Below are positions 47,179-55,390 of a stretch of DNA of 64,000 bases, piece after piece. The position numbers were made by a program, and so were the translations under genes. Each line of letters begins with the position of its first letter. Within the stretch, counting starts at the first letter, position 1. Source of the stretch: Hoylesella saccharolytica JCM 17484 (GTDB taxonomy: Bacteria > Bacteroidota > Bacteroidia > Bacteroidales > Bacteroidaceae); assembly GCF_000614205.1 (NCBI RefSeq), contig NZ_BAKN01000006.1, positions 1 to 64,000 on the forward strand, in the 5' to 3' direction. Under the pieces are notes generated by a model. The model saw nothing but the letters and a program-made list of their open reading frames with translations. It ran no database searches and was not told the origin of the DNA.

Positions 47179-47790
47179 ATGAAAATAAGAATGATTTTTT
47201 TTGCTTTGTTGCTGGCTTTTTCTGCACAAAGCAAGGCGCAAAACAGTGTTTACGATTTTGAAGTAAAAGATGCCGATGGTAAAATGGTGTCGCTAAATAC
47301 GTATAAAGGTAAGGTGTTGCTGATTGTCAACACAGCCACGAAGTGCGGATTTACGCCCCAGTATAAAGCTTTACAGGCCCTTTATGAAAAATATAGCGAT
47401 GCCGGTTTTGTAATTTTAGACTTTCCCTGTAATCAATTCGGTGCACAGGCACCCGGTACAATCGAAGAGATACACCAGTTTTGCACCGATCATTACAGCG
47501 TAACTTTTCCGCAATTCGATAAAATTGAGGTCAACGGAAAAGATGCATCACCGCTTTATCAATACCTCAAACGGGTGCAGATGTACAACGGATTTGACAT
47601 GACTGACCCAGAACAGCGGAAGACTTATGATGCTTTGCCGAACAAATCAGAAGTTAAAAGTACCCTCGATATTCGGTGGAACTTTACCAAGTTTTTGATT
47701 GACAGAGAGGGTCGGGTGGTAAAACGTTTTGAGCCGAAAGAGAAAATAGATGATATAGAACAAGCCGTAAAAAACTTACTGAAGAAATAA
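47179..47790 (+). CDS. Exported glutathione peroxidase-family protein
   Basis: Thiol peroxidase reducing hydrogen peroxide and organic peroxides, 203 residues with a signal peptide (cleavage after about residue 20, SKAQ). Seen: VLLIVNTATKCGFTPQYKAL with the peroxidatic Cys near residue 55 in place of selenocysteine, FPCNQFGAQAPGTIEEI near 90 with the resolving-type Cys and catalytic Gln, and IRWNFTKFLIDREGRVVKRF near 175 with the catalytic Trp-Asn. Family members of this kind usually take electrons from thioredoxin. Export suggests a periplasmic role in oxidative defence. Confidence 0.9.
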   Translation: MKIRMIFFALLLAFSAQSKAQNSVYDFEVKDADGKMVSLNTYKGKVLLIVNTATKCGFTPQYKALQALYEKYSDAGFVILDFPCNQFGAQAPGTIEEIHQFCTDHYSVTFPQFDKIEVNGKDASPLYQYLKRVQMYNGFDMTDPEQRKTYDALPNKSEVKSTLDIRWNFTKFLIDREGRVVKRFEPKEKIDDIEQAVKNLLKK

Positions 47791-47910
47791 AGGCTCTATA
47801 ACTAATGGTATTCGTATTCTCTTTTCTACAGGTATAGAAAGCTTTTACATCTTGTTCGTATAAAAAACGAAGAGCGGCTTATATGAATTTGTAGTAAGAT
47901 GGGATGTTGT

Positions 47911-47968
47911 CTGTAGTAGGACTACATCTCATCTGTCCTAGGACTAGATGCCATCTGTAGTAGGACTA
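47911..47968. repeat. Three-unit 22-bp tandem repeat between convergent genes
   Basis: CTGTAGTAGGACTA at 47911-47924 and 47955-47968, with the variant CTGTCCTAGGACTA at 47933-47946; starts are exactly 22 bp apart. The middle unit and its flanks form a near palindrome, CATCTGTCCTAGGACTAGATG minus one base. It sits between the ends of gpx and the sigma factor gene. The rest of the 258-bp gap shows nothing else. Confidence 0.65.
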
Positions 47969-48048
47969 GGTGCAGACTAAAACTTGATGCACCTGCCAAT
48001 CATAATTAATATCGTTTCTTATCCTGCACTTACATAAGAAAAACAGCG

Positions 48049-48642
48049 TTAAAACAGCGCGAGAGAAAGTAACGAAAGAGTATCGACGGCAATAATCAAC
48101 AGTATAAAATCGCCGATGATGGCTTTGATTTGTCTGAGCGATTGGGAATACTGAAACTTGACGGTGTTGACCGACAGATGCAGTTTTCGGGCGATTTCAT
48201 CATTAGAAAACTTGCCCGAAAGTTTGAGTTGAAAAATCTCTTTGCGTCTGGGCGACAATTGTTCAATGGCTCCCTGAAAGCGCTGTTGACAAGCTTCATT
48301 ATACCATTCTTCGTTGTTTTCATCGGCAAGTGGTAAGGTTTCAAAACATTGCTCTACAAAAATAGCCCGATGTTTTAGTTTGCGCAGCGTATTCAACAAG
48401 TCGTTGCGCAAGATATGAAACAAGAGATGATTAATCGGGCGTGTCTCATCAATTGTTTCACGGATGTTCCATAATTTGATAAAGGCATTCTGCACGGCAT
48501 CTTCGGCCAGTTCTTTATTCCGAAGATATTTAAAAGAAAGCAAGAAAGCTTTGTGTGCATACAACCCGTAAATGTGGGTAAAGCATAGCTGACTGCCTTT
48601 CTTTAATCCGATTCTTAATTCTTTATCTTCAATCATCGGCAT
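48049..48642 (-). CDS. ECF-type RNA polymerase sigma-70 factor
   Basis: Extracytoplasmic-function sigma factor, 197 residues from the ATG at 48642 (MPMIEDKELRIGLKKG); a frame opening at 48714 adds 24 residues that do not look like family sequence. Seen: region 2 with FTHIYGLYAHKAFLLSFKYL, AEDAVQNAFIKLWNIRE, and region 4 with LSPRRKEIFQLKLSGKFSND and IARKLHLSVNTVKFQYSQSL. The C-terminal hydrophobic tail (DFILLIIAVDTLSLLSLALF) is a feature of Bacteroidetes PUL sigma factors. It is about 100 nt downstream of the GH89 gene at the end of the PUL, while the FecR partner is 12 kb away at the other end. Confidence 0.88.
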   Translation of the reverse strand: MPMIEDKELRIGLKKGSQLCFTHIYGLYAHKAFLLSFKYLRNKELAEDAVQNAFIKLWNIRETIDETRPINHLLFHILRNDLLNTLRKLKHRAIFVEQCFETLPLADENNEEWYNEACQQRFQGAIEQLSPRRKEIFQLKLSGKFSNDEIARKLHLSVNTVKFQYSQSLRQIKAIIGDFILLIIAVDTLSLLSLALF

Positions 48643-48743
48643 AAGTATGATAAGGTTTCGGGTATTCAAAAAGGCTTGCAACAGGCTTTGAACGTTATTT
48701 GATAAGCGTTTCAAAAGCTTGTTACAAGCCTAAATAAATAGCA

Positions 48744-50936
48744 CTATTGAAGCTTCACCGCACTGCGCAAATGATATTTAGAGAACATCATTTTACAGAA
48801 CGTAAGCAGGTCGTTACGCTGAGGCAGGGTGATGGGGGTTGTTGAATGTACCCACGTTTGTTCAAACTGCGACCTCTTTTCATCGAAAGCCTTTTGGTCA
48901 AAGGGCTTTCCTGTTTGCGCGCTTGCTAAGATATCATGGATGTAAAGACGCCAACGTCCGCCGTAATAACTGCCGATTAAACCGCCCCAAGCACGACTGG
49001 CATAGTCGCTAAGATGCCCTCCCCAGAGAGTAATAAGATAGCGTGCATTGCGCTCATAGTAGTTTTTCATTTCAGCATTTCGACCCAATGCGCGGGCATC
49101 ATCTATCCATTTGTTAACCGTGCAACGCGTATTAAACGATGTGAGGCAATCTAAATCGCTGAGCAATTCTTCCATTTCATAAGCTTTTTGCCTTAACAAA
49201 GTTATGTCTTTGGCAGCATAAGCCGCATCAAACTCTGATTTTACAGCCAGGAATTTATTGCCCAAAACCTGTCGACCCACTGCGATAAGGTCTACTTGTA
49301 ACTCGTTGCGTTCGCATTGTGGAACGTCGAGCAACAGGCTCCATACTTCTTCAAGACGTTGTGCGGGATATTTTATCTCCGTACGTTCGGAATGATTGTC
49401 GTTGAGCACGGGTGAGCGACTGGGTAGAATACTGTAAGTGCCGGGCACCTGTACAAAGATTTCATCAAACAAAATCTGCCAGGCTTTGCGTACCGATGGC
49501 GAAGTAAATCCAGCGTGTCTATCCGCCAATTCGTCAATCCACTGTTGGTTTCCTTTGTCTGAATGTGTCCAAACTTTATCGAAAACATACTCGTAAGGGA
49601 ACTGGATCACATCCAAACCTTCTAAGGTTGAACCAACACCCAGCATGTTACGACGCGCTGCTTTCAGGGCCGCATCAAGTCTTTTCCCGGTCTCTTTAAC
49701 GTTACCCGTCAGTGTCGTGTTACCACCGAAGTTACCCAAATAGCACCAAATATACGGCTGTCCGTAGAAACCATCGTTTGTTTTCCATAGCTCTACGTTC
49801 TCGCAATGATAATCGAGTAGCGACATTTTACCCTGCGGAACACCTGTAAGAAAAGCTTTTACACGTTTGGGAGTCCACACTTTTTTATCGTAATAGAACA
49901 TCCAACCCATCTGCATCCATTCAGCTTTTGGGTCAACAGCAGTGAGTGTGCCATACATATTCTTAGAAATCTCTTTCAAATAAGCCGGTTCCCAGCTGGG
50001 CGGTTCGCCTTCATTGAAAGGGTCTACACCGTAAATATGGTCTGTTCCGAATAAAGCGGTCTGCTCTTCGAGGAACAATTTTTGTATTTTAGCAAACAAA
50101 GGCTCGCCCGGATTAAGAAAATGGCAGAGGTATTGTTCATCGAAACCGCCCCATTTACCTAATGATTTGATGTTGGCATCAGGAAAAATACGTTTTAATT
50201 CTGCCGGTACATGACCAGCAAAAGCCGGTAAAACAGGCTTCATATTAAAAGCGCGTTCACGAGCTAAAATCTGCTTTTGCAAGTCTCTTTGCTCTTCCAA
50301 CCACTCTTTAGGTAGGGGTCCGTTCCACCTATCGATATTCGCCATACGGTGCCAAGGCAGGTAAGTAGGTCCGGTAAAATAGCTTCGGATTTCCTGATCA
50401 GTCATTCCCAACTTGCTCCAAACATTATACCAAACCATTTCTTGCCCTGTAATGGCCAGCGGCATGTTAATTCCGTTGAGAGCCATCCAGTCGATTAGCC
50501 GTTCCCAATCTTTCCAACCGAAGAACGGAAGGGTATAACCATAAGTGCAATAATTTAGAAAGAAGCGTCGGTCTACTTTTGCTGAAGAAGTAATCATACC
50601 GTTTACCTCAGGCATTTTGTCGGGAAGAATCACAGGAACCTCAGCATACCACGATACTGTGGTATGACAGTAGCGGTTAAGATAATAGTTTAAACCCACT
50701 GCCATTGCGTTGGCATTATTTCCCGAGATAATAATTTTCCCGTCTTTTCCAGTAAGCGTAAAACAATCTTTTCCTTTCTTCGACTGTTGTTTTACGAATT
50801 GAAAATGGGCGGCCTTTTGTGGGATTAAACGGGTAACCAACCCCTGAATGGTTGTTAAATCTCTGTCTTCCGCCGTCGCATTTGTAGCAACCAGCATCAA
50901 AGACAAAATCCAAATAAATAGTTTACAATACTTCAT
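48744..50936 (-). CDS. GH89 alpha-N-acetylglucosaminidase (first of two)
   Basis: Releases terminal alpha-linked N-acetylglucosamine, as on gastric-type mucin or heparan sulfate. 730 residues: signal peptide (MKYCKLFIWILSLMLVATNATA), an N-terminal alpha/beta domain, the catalytic TIM barrel and a helical C-terminal domain. Visible GH89 motifs: FLNYCTYGYTLPFFGWKDWERLIDWMAL cut here as FLNYCTYGYTLPFFGWKDWE, MALNGINMPLAITGQE, the acid Glu region GVDPFNEGEPPSWEP near residue 295 and GSTLEGLDVIQFPYEYVFDK near 435. The second copy (51241-53406) keeps the APEG wording of the human enzyme; this one has TLEG, suggesting a different linkage preference. It has its own -7 box. Confidence 0.88.
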   Translation of the reverse strand: MKYCKLFIWILSLMLVATNATAEDRDLTTIQGLVTRLIPQKAAHFQFVKQQSKKGKDCFTLTGKDGKIIISGNNANAMAVGLNYYLNRYCHTTVSWYAEVPVILPDKMPEVNGMITSSAKVDRRFFLNYCTYGYTLPFFGWKDWERLIDWMALNGINMPLAITGQEMVWYNVWSKLGMTDQEIRSYFTGPTYLPWHRMANIDRWNGPLPKEWLEEQRDLQKQILARERAFNMKPVLPAFAGHVPAELKRIFPDANIKSLGKWGGFDEQYLCHFLNPGEPLFAKIQKLFLEEQTALFGTDHIYGVDPFNEGEPPSWEPAYLKEISKNMYGTLTAVDPKAEWMQMGWMFYYDKKVWTPKRVKAFLTGVPQGKMSLLDYHCENVELWKTNDGFYGQPYIWCYLGNFGGNTTLTGNVKETGKRLDAALKAARRNMLGVGSTLEGLDVIQFPYEYVFDKVWTHSDKGNQQWIDELADRHAGFTSPSVRKAWQILFDEIFVQVPGTYSILPSRSPVLNDNHSERTEIKYPAQRLEEVWSLLLDVPQCERNELQVDLIAVGRQVLGNKFLAVKSEFDAAYAAKDITLLRQKAYEMEELLSDLDCLTSFNTRCTVNKWIDDARALGRNAEMKNYYERNARYLITLWGGHLSDYASRAWGGLIGSYYGGRWRLYIHDILASAQTGKPFDQKAFDEKRSQFEQTWVHSTTPITLPQRNDLLTFCKMMFSKYHLRSAVKLQ

Positions 50937-50999
50937 TATGATGATTTTTATTAGGTTGAATGTCGGTTAGAATAGGAGCGCATCGCCCGTTTGACTGAA

Positions 51000-51007
51000 C
51001 AAAGATA
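51000..51007 (-). promoter_or_regulatory. -7 box for the downstream GH89 gene
   Basis: Minus-strand TATCTTTG, 64 nt before the ATG at 50936, allowing this gene and the sigma factor to be transcribed apart from the upstream PUL genes. The rest of the 304-bp gap shows no gene. Confidence 0.5.
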
Positions 51008-51240
51008 TACTTATTTAATGAGAAAGATGTCGAAATCTAAATTTATTCTCTGCTCTGACTCTGTGGAAAAACCGTGTCAACACCTCTATCGGGTAGAATA
51101 AATATAGATACGGATGGAAGTTTTTGTGCAAGTGGTTGCACAGAAGTTTCTTTCTGTAACCCTATAATTCTCCTTTTGCATAGAATTTTTCTTGCAATGG
51201 TATGCATTTTTATGCCTTGGGGAGAGCCTTGTTTCAGATG

Positions 51241-53406
51241 CTACATCGATTTTAACCCCTGAATAAGCTGTCGAGCTGTAGCTAGCGGATCGTTGAAAGA
51301 CTTTTCTGTATCACCATTGTAGGGCTGTTTGAGCCAATTTTCTTCCCAATTGTTCAGTTCTTTCTTTTTACTGCCGGCAAAAAAGAGCTTTATCCGCGGC
51401 ACATAATAGGTTTTTATTAAACCGCTCCAATAGCGGGCGGCATAGTCTTGTTGTATTCCGCCCCAACTGGTAATCAAGCGTTTGGCATCCATCTCATATT
51501 GCATGCGCTCTTGAGGTGTAGCAGCAGCGGTCCTGGCGGCATCAACCCAGCGGCTCAATCGGTCGGTAGGATGAGATGCCAACAACTTATCGGCCTGCAA
51601 AAGTAACTGAATAACTTTGTCGACAAGTTGCTTTGCACGGGCTCGATTGCCTGCCGCTTTGGCTTGTAAGGCCTTTTGATACAGGTTGTCGGCTTTTGCT
51701 CCGATATATTGTGCGGCAAATAAAAGTGCGTCACTGCGGTATAATGGATGGTCTTTGAGTTGGGGTGTGCACGACAGGAAGTCTTCTACGGCACGGAAAT
51801 AAGTGTCGTTAAAGTCATATTTACTTTTTCGAAGCGTATCCGGAATAACAGTTTGCCAGGTGAAACGGGGGTAAGAATATAAAGAAGAATATACGCTTCG
51901 GCATAATCCTTTCCATGCCTTTTGCATGGCATTGGGGCAAGAGCCGTAGCGTGAACGACAATACTCTATGAGCCAATGGTCAAGATCAATAGGTTGGTTT
52001 TGCCATCCCATATCCGCTAAAAGTTCGTACACCACCTCATTGTTTTCTAATCCTTCGGGTGCAGAGCCAAAGCCGATAAGTCGTCCTTTATCAGGATGAA
52101 CCAATGCTTCTGCTGAAGAAGAAGCATAAAGATTTAAGTCGCCGGTGAGTAATGTTTTGCCTCCAAAGTTCGGTACATAACTCAAAATCCATCGTTTACC
52201 ATAAAATCCCTTGTGCGTTTTCCATGTTTGTTCGGTTTTCCACACCCATTTGGGATAATCGTTGGCTAAATCGACGATGATAAGTTTATCGTTAGGAACA
52301 CGTTCTAACAATGCTTGCAGACTCTCTTTATCCCAGAATCGATGTTGATAACCGAAAGTCCAGCCTTGTGTAATCCATACTGCGTCAGGGTTTCCGGCAA
52401 CGATCGATTGATAAATCGCTTCTCCGTATTTGCTCAATAGTCGATGTCTTCCATCGGTGTCATCAGGACTTACAGGCAGTTCCATTTCATTAAAACTATC
52501 CGAAAGATAATAAGTGTTTTTGCCAAACTCTTTTTCCCACTCCTCAATAAACAGTTTGCCGATTTGCAAGAAATAAGGTGAGTTGGGCGGAAGCATATAC
52601 GCATTGAGCGACTTATCAAAGCCACCCCACTCAAAATGTTTAACACGTACTTCGGGATGAAGCTTTACAAAGCCTTCGGGAACAAAGCCGGCAAAAGCCG
52701 GAGTGATAGGGTGCATTCCCAGCAAGCGCATTCGTTCAAGGATTTTATGCTGCAAAGCAATCTGTTGTGAATGCCAATTTGCAGAAAGCGGACCATTCCA
52801 TGTGTTTAGATTTCCCATTCGATGCCAAGGCAGATAAGCCGGTCCGGTAAAAAATTGTCTGATATCTTCGTCGGTCAGTCCCATCTTTTTCCAAACCCTT
52901 TCGGCAATTGCTTCAGAAGCAACGGTGGCCAGCGGCATGTTTATACCATGTAAAGCCATCAGATCTATTTCTTTTTCCCATCGCTTCCAATCCCAATAAG
53001 GCGTGGTATAACCAAAGGTGCAAACGTTTAGAAAGTAGCGAAACTGATAAGGCGAATAGGTTACAGGAACTTCAAAATCGGCCGATTGGGCAGGCAAATG
53101 CAATGTAGAGCCGCTCCAAGAGGCCATGCTGTGACAAGCTTGTCTTGCATAACGATAAAAAGCATAAGTAAAAGCTGTGGGACTACTACCTTTAAGTGTG
53201 AGTTTGCCGTTTTGACAAGTAACCGCATATCCGTCTTTGTTTTCATGCTGAGGAAGCACCTCAAAGTTGATATGGGCGGCGGATGCACCCGTCAGCCGTT
53301 CAATAACTTGCCGGGCAGGGGTAACCATATCGCTGGAAAAAACTGAAAGAGGAAGTACGGTTCCGATAATTGCTGCAGCGCAAGATTTGTAGTTAAGATG
53401 GAGCAT
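51241..53406 (-). CDS. GH89 alpha-N-acetylglucosaminidase (second of two)
   Basis: 721 residues with a signal peptide (about 1-24). Motifs are close to human NAGLU: FLNVCTFGYTTPYWDWKRWE near residue 128, LMALHGINMPLATVASEAIA, LSDSFNEMELPVSPDD near 305 with the catalytic acid Glu, TQGWTFGYQHRFWDKESL near 350 and GSAPEGLENNEVVYELLADM near 450 with the nucleophile Glu. A helical C-terminal domain follows. The gene begins 25 nt after the preceding phosphodiesterase-fold gene, so it is part of the PUL operon. Two dissimilar GH89 enzymes in one locus point to a substrate rich in alpha-GlcNAc. Confidence 0.9.
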   Translation of the reverse strand: MLHLNYKSCAAAIIGTVLPLSVFSSDMVTPARQVIERLTGASAAHINFEVLPQHENKDGYAVTCQNGKLTLKGSSPTAFTYAFYRYARQACHSMASWSGSTLHLPAQSADFEVPVTYSPYQFRYFLNVCTFGYTTPYWDWKRWEKEIDLMALHGINMPLATVASEAIAERVWKKMGLTDEDIRQFFTGPAYLPWHRMGNLNTWNGPLSANWHSQQIALQHKILERMRLLGMHPITPAFAGFVPEGFVKLHPEVRVKHFEWGGFDKSLNAYMLPPNSPYFLQIGKLFIEEWEKEFGKNTYYLSDSFNEMELPVSPDDTDGRHRLLSKYGEAIYQSIVAGNPDAVWITQGWTFGYQHRFWDKESLQALLERVPNDKLIIVDLANDYPKWVWKTEQTWKTHKGFYGKRWILSYVPNFGGKTLLTGDLNLYASSSAEALVHPDKGRLIGFGSAPEGLENNEVVYELLADMGWQNQPIDLDHWLIEYCRSRYGSCPNAMQKAWKGLCRSVYSSLYSYPRFTWQTVIPDTLRKSKYDFNDTYFRAVEDFLSCTPQLKDHPLYRSDALLFAAQYIGAKADNLYQKALQAKAAGNRARAKQLVDKVIQLLLQADKLLASHPTDRLSRWVDAARTAAATPQERMQYEMDAKRLITSWGGIQQDYAARYWSGLIKTYYVPRIKLFFAGSKKKELNNWEENWLKQPYNGDTEKSFNDPLATARQLIQGLKSM

Positions 53407-53431
53407 GATGCTTGATATTGATAACCGATTG

Positions 53432-54466
53432 TTAATGAATAGACAATTTCAGGCTCTTTGTTTGCTTTCCGTTGTTGAGTACCAACAGAAAAATACCTTT
53501 ACCCAACGGCTGCGGAAAATGATGCAGTGCATTTTGGCGAAGGGTTAGCGAGCAGATAAGGGTTCCTGTCGGACTAAATACTTCTGCATGTATCTCGCCC
53601 TCGCCTGATCCTCTTACGCAGATGCTCTCTGCGTTGGCCGTTATTGAGAAGGGTGCTGTCTCGACACATTGAATATCTGTGGTAGCTCCCGGAAGTGTAA
53701 CGAAGACAGGGAGATGGTCTGATGTAACGTTTTCGTCTTCGATGTTAATACCCCCTGATTCAGCTATTCCACCGGCCAAAGGGGTAAAATTGGCATTCCC
53801 GGTAGGGTCATAACCCAGAATCATATCTATGCAGCCGGTTGGCTTGTCAGACGGATAAGTGAATGTACCAATGTCATTGAGAATTTTAAAACCTTTCTTT
53901 TTCAACGTAACCATACATCTGTATGTAGGTTTGGCATTAAAATCAGCTGCAAGAAACACCGGCTTTTGGGCTTTCTGCGCAAAGTCGATGATGTCTGCTG
54001 TGGCCACATCACGGTCGTTAGGATCAAGTGAAAAGTGTGACGAAATAAAATAAAAGGTGTCGAATTCGGCAATGATAACCCCTCGATTTTCTCTGTCTTT
54101 GCTGTTCGAAAGGCGTTGATAGGTACGTTTTTCCACCTTCAGTGGCTTTGTTTTCGACAGAAGTCCGATACCGTAATAATTGCCTACCAATGGATGAAAC
54201 TGTGAGAACAGCCCCGTTGATTGCGCTAAAAGTCCGTCTTCATCATCTTCGAGTACCGATAAATTCTTATTATTTATTTCCTGAATGGCTATTACGTCCG
54301 GCTGATTTTGTTTGATTACTTTCGCAATATTGGCAATGCGCCCCCTGCTGATTCCCGTTCCCATGATGTTGTAAGTCATCATTTTAACCGGCGTACCAGT
54401 ATCTGCCGACACGGGAAAACTGAAAGCTAAGAGCATAGCCGTTATAGCTAATATAAGTTTTTTCAT
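53432..54466 (-). CDS. Exported endonuclease/exonuclease/phosphatase-fold protein with C-terminal sorting-like domain
   Basis: 344 residues, signal peptide (about 1-21), then an EEP (DNase I-like) fold: MMTYNIMGTGISRGRIANIA, the metal-binding Glu in DVIAIQEINNKN near residue 60, FISSHFSLDPNDRD near 140, FLAADFNAKPTYR near 170 and the catalytic His in VTSDHLPVFVTLPG near 250. Such enzymes cleave phosphodiesters in nucleic acids, sphingomyelin, inositol phosphates or phosphoglycans. The last 80 residues form a beta module ending GIFLLVLNNGKQTKSLKLSI, like a type IX type A sorting signal, which would place it on the surface. Substrate in the PUL is not evident. Confidence 0.78.
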   Translation of the reverse strand: MKKLILAITAMLLAFSFPVSADTGTPVKMMTYNIMGTGISRGRIANIAKVIKQNQPDVIAIQEINNKNLSVLEDDEDGLLAQSTGLFSQFHPLVGNYYGIGLLSKTKPLKVEKRTYQRLSNSKDRENRGVIIAEFDTFYFISSHFSLDPNDRDVATADIIDFAQKAQKPVFLAADFNAKPTYRCMVTLKKKGFKILNDIGTFTYPSDKPTGCIDMILGYDPTGNANFTPLAGGIAESGGINIEDENVTSDHLPVFVTLPGATTDIQCVETAPFSITANAESICVRGSGEGEIHAEVFSPTGTLICSLTLRQNALHHFPQPLGKGIFLLVLNNGKQTKSLKLSIH

Positions 54467-54538
54467 ATGTCTAAAAATATTTTCCTTTGTTGCTTTGCTT
54501 CGGCTCTATGGCTTGTAAACCTATAGCGGCTGTTTAAA

Positions 54539-55324
54539 TTATCGGTGGGGAAGCAATTGCACGGTTGAGATAATGGGTAAATGGTCTGACAAACGCGACT
54601 GTACTACCTGCGTGGTAATGAGCTGCCAACGGGCTTGAGGCCTGCAAAACAGATAGTCTATCTTTACTTTGGGTTCCCATGTAGGGCAAGTTGGCGCGTT
54701 ATCGGTGGCATTAAACCATCGCGGTAACATTATTTTCGCAATGGTAGACTCGCTCGGTGGTGCATTGAAATCACCCCCAATGACTACTGGGTATGGGCTT
54801 TTCTCGAGCTGCCGACAAATGGTTTCGGCTTGTAGAGCGCGTGTCTTGCTGCTGTTAACGTCAAGATGCGTCACCGCAAAAACGATGGTGTCGGTGCCTA
54901 CCTCGCAGGTTGCGTAGAGCAAGGCACGTGGTTCTTTGTTTTCAGGGTTGGGTAGCAGCACCTTCTCCATGTTGATGTAGGGGTGTTTAGTTAGTAATCC
55001 GATGCCGTACCAGCCGCCCCGATAAGCAATGGTTTTACCGTAAAGTCCGAACATTCCTGTTTCGTAGGCCAGCGTCGAGATGAAATCTTTATCGTGCTGA
55101 TGAGGTGTATCTTCTCTTTTGGTAAAGCAATCTACCTCTTCTAGTGCCACAAAGTCGGGCTGAAAAGCTTTGATGTGAGCTGCCAGTTGTTCTAATGAAG
55201 CCAGTTCGCCATAGCGCAGGTTATAAGTCATCACCCGTAGGGTAAGGGTACCTTTGGGTTCTTTTGCCATTGCTTTTGTGCAGAGTGCAAAGGCTAAAAA
55301 CATAAAAATAAAGTGTTTATACAT
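54539..55324 (-). CDS. Exported endonuclease/exonuclease/phosphatase-fold protein
   Basis: 261 residues with a signal peptide (MYKHFIFMFLAFALCTKAMA). EEP fold motifs: LRVMTYNLRYGE near residue 30, FVALEEVDCFTKRED near 58 with the metal Glu, VTHLDVNSSKTRALQ near 150, VIGGDFNAPPSES near 180 and SRLSDHLPIISTVQL near 245 with the catalytic Asp-His. Unlike the neighbour it has no C-terminal sorting module. It is encoded between SusD and that neighbour in the same operon. Possible substrates are the same phosphodiesters; a GPI-like or phospho-glycan target would suit the PUL but is inference. Confidence 0.8.
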   Translation of the reverse strand: MYKHFIFMFLAFALCTKAMAKEPKGTLTLRVMTYNLRYGELASLEQLAAHIKAFQPDFVALEEVDCFTKREDTPHQHDKDFISTLAYETGMFGLYGKTIAYRGGWYGIGLLTKHPYINMEKVLLPNPENKEPRALLYATCEVGTDTIVFAVTHLDVNSSKTRALQAETICRQLEKSPYPVVIGGDFNAPPSESTIAKIMLPRWFNATDNAPTCPTWEPKVKIDYLFCRPQARWQLITTQVVQSRLSDHLPIISTVQLLPHR

Positions 55325-55390
55325 TGTTATAAAATCTTTTAAATGGATAAGTTTGTGTCATTTCTATAAATTGCATGGGACGAGGAGAAC

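Noticed and set aside
47179..47790. Selenoprotein glutathione peroxidase
   Set aside because: The active-site codon is TGC (Cys) and the frame has no internal TGA.
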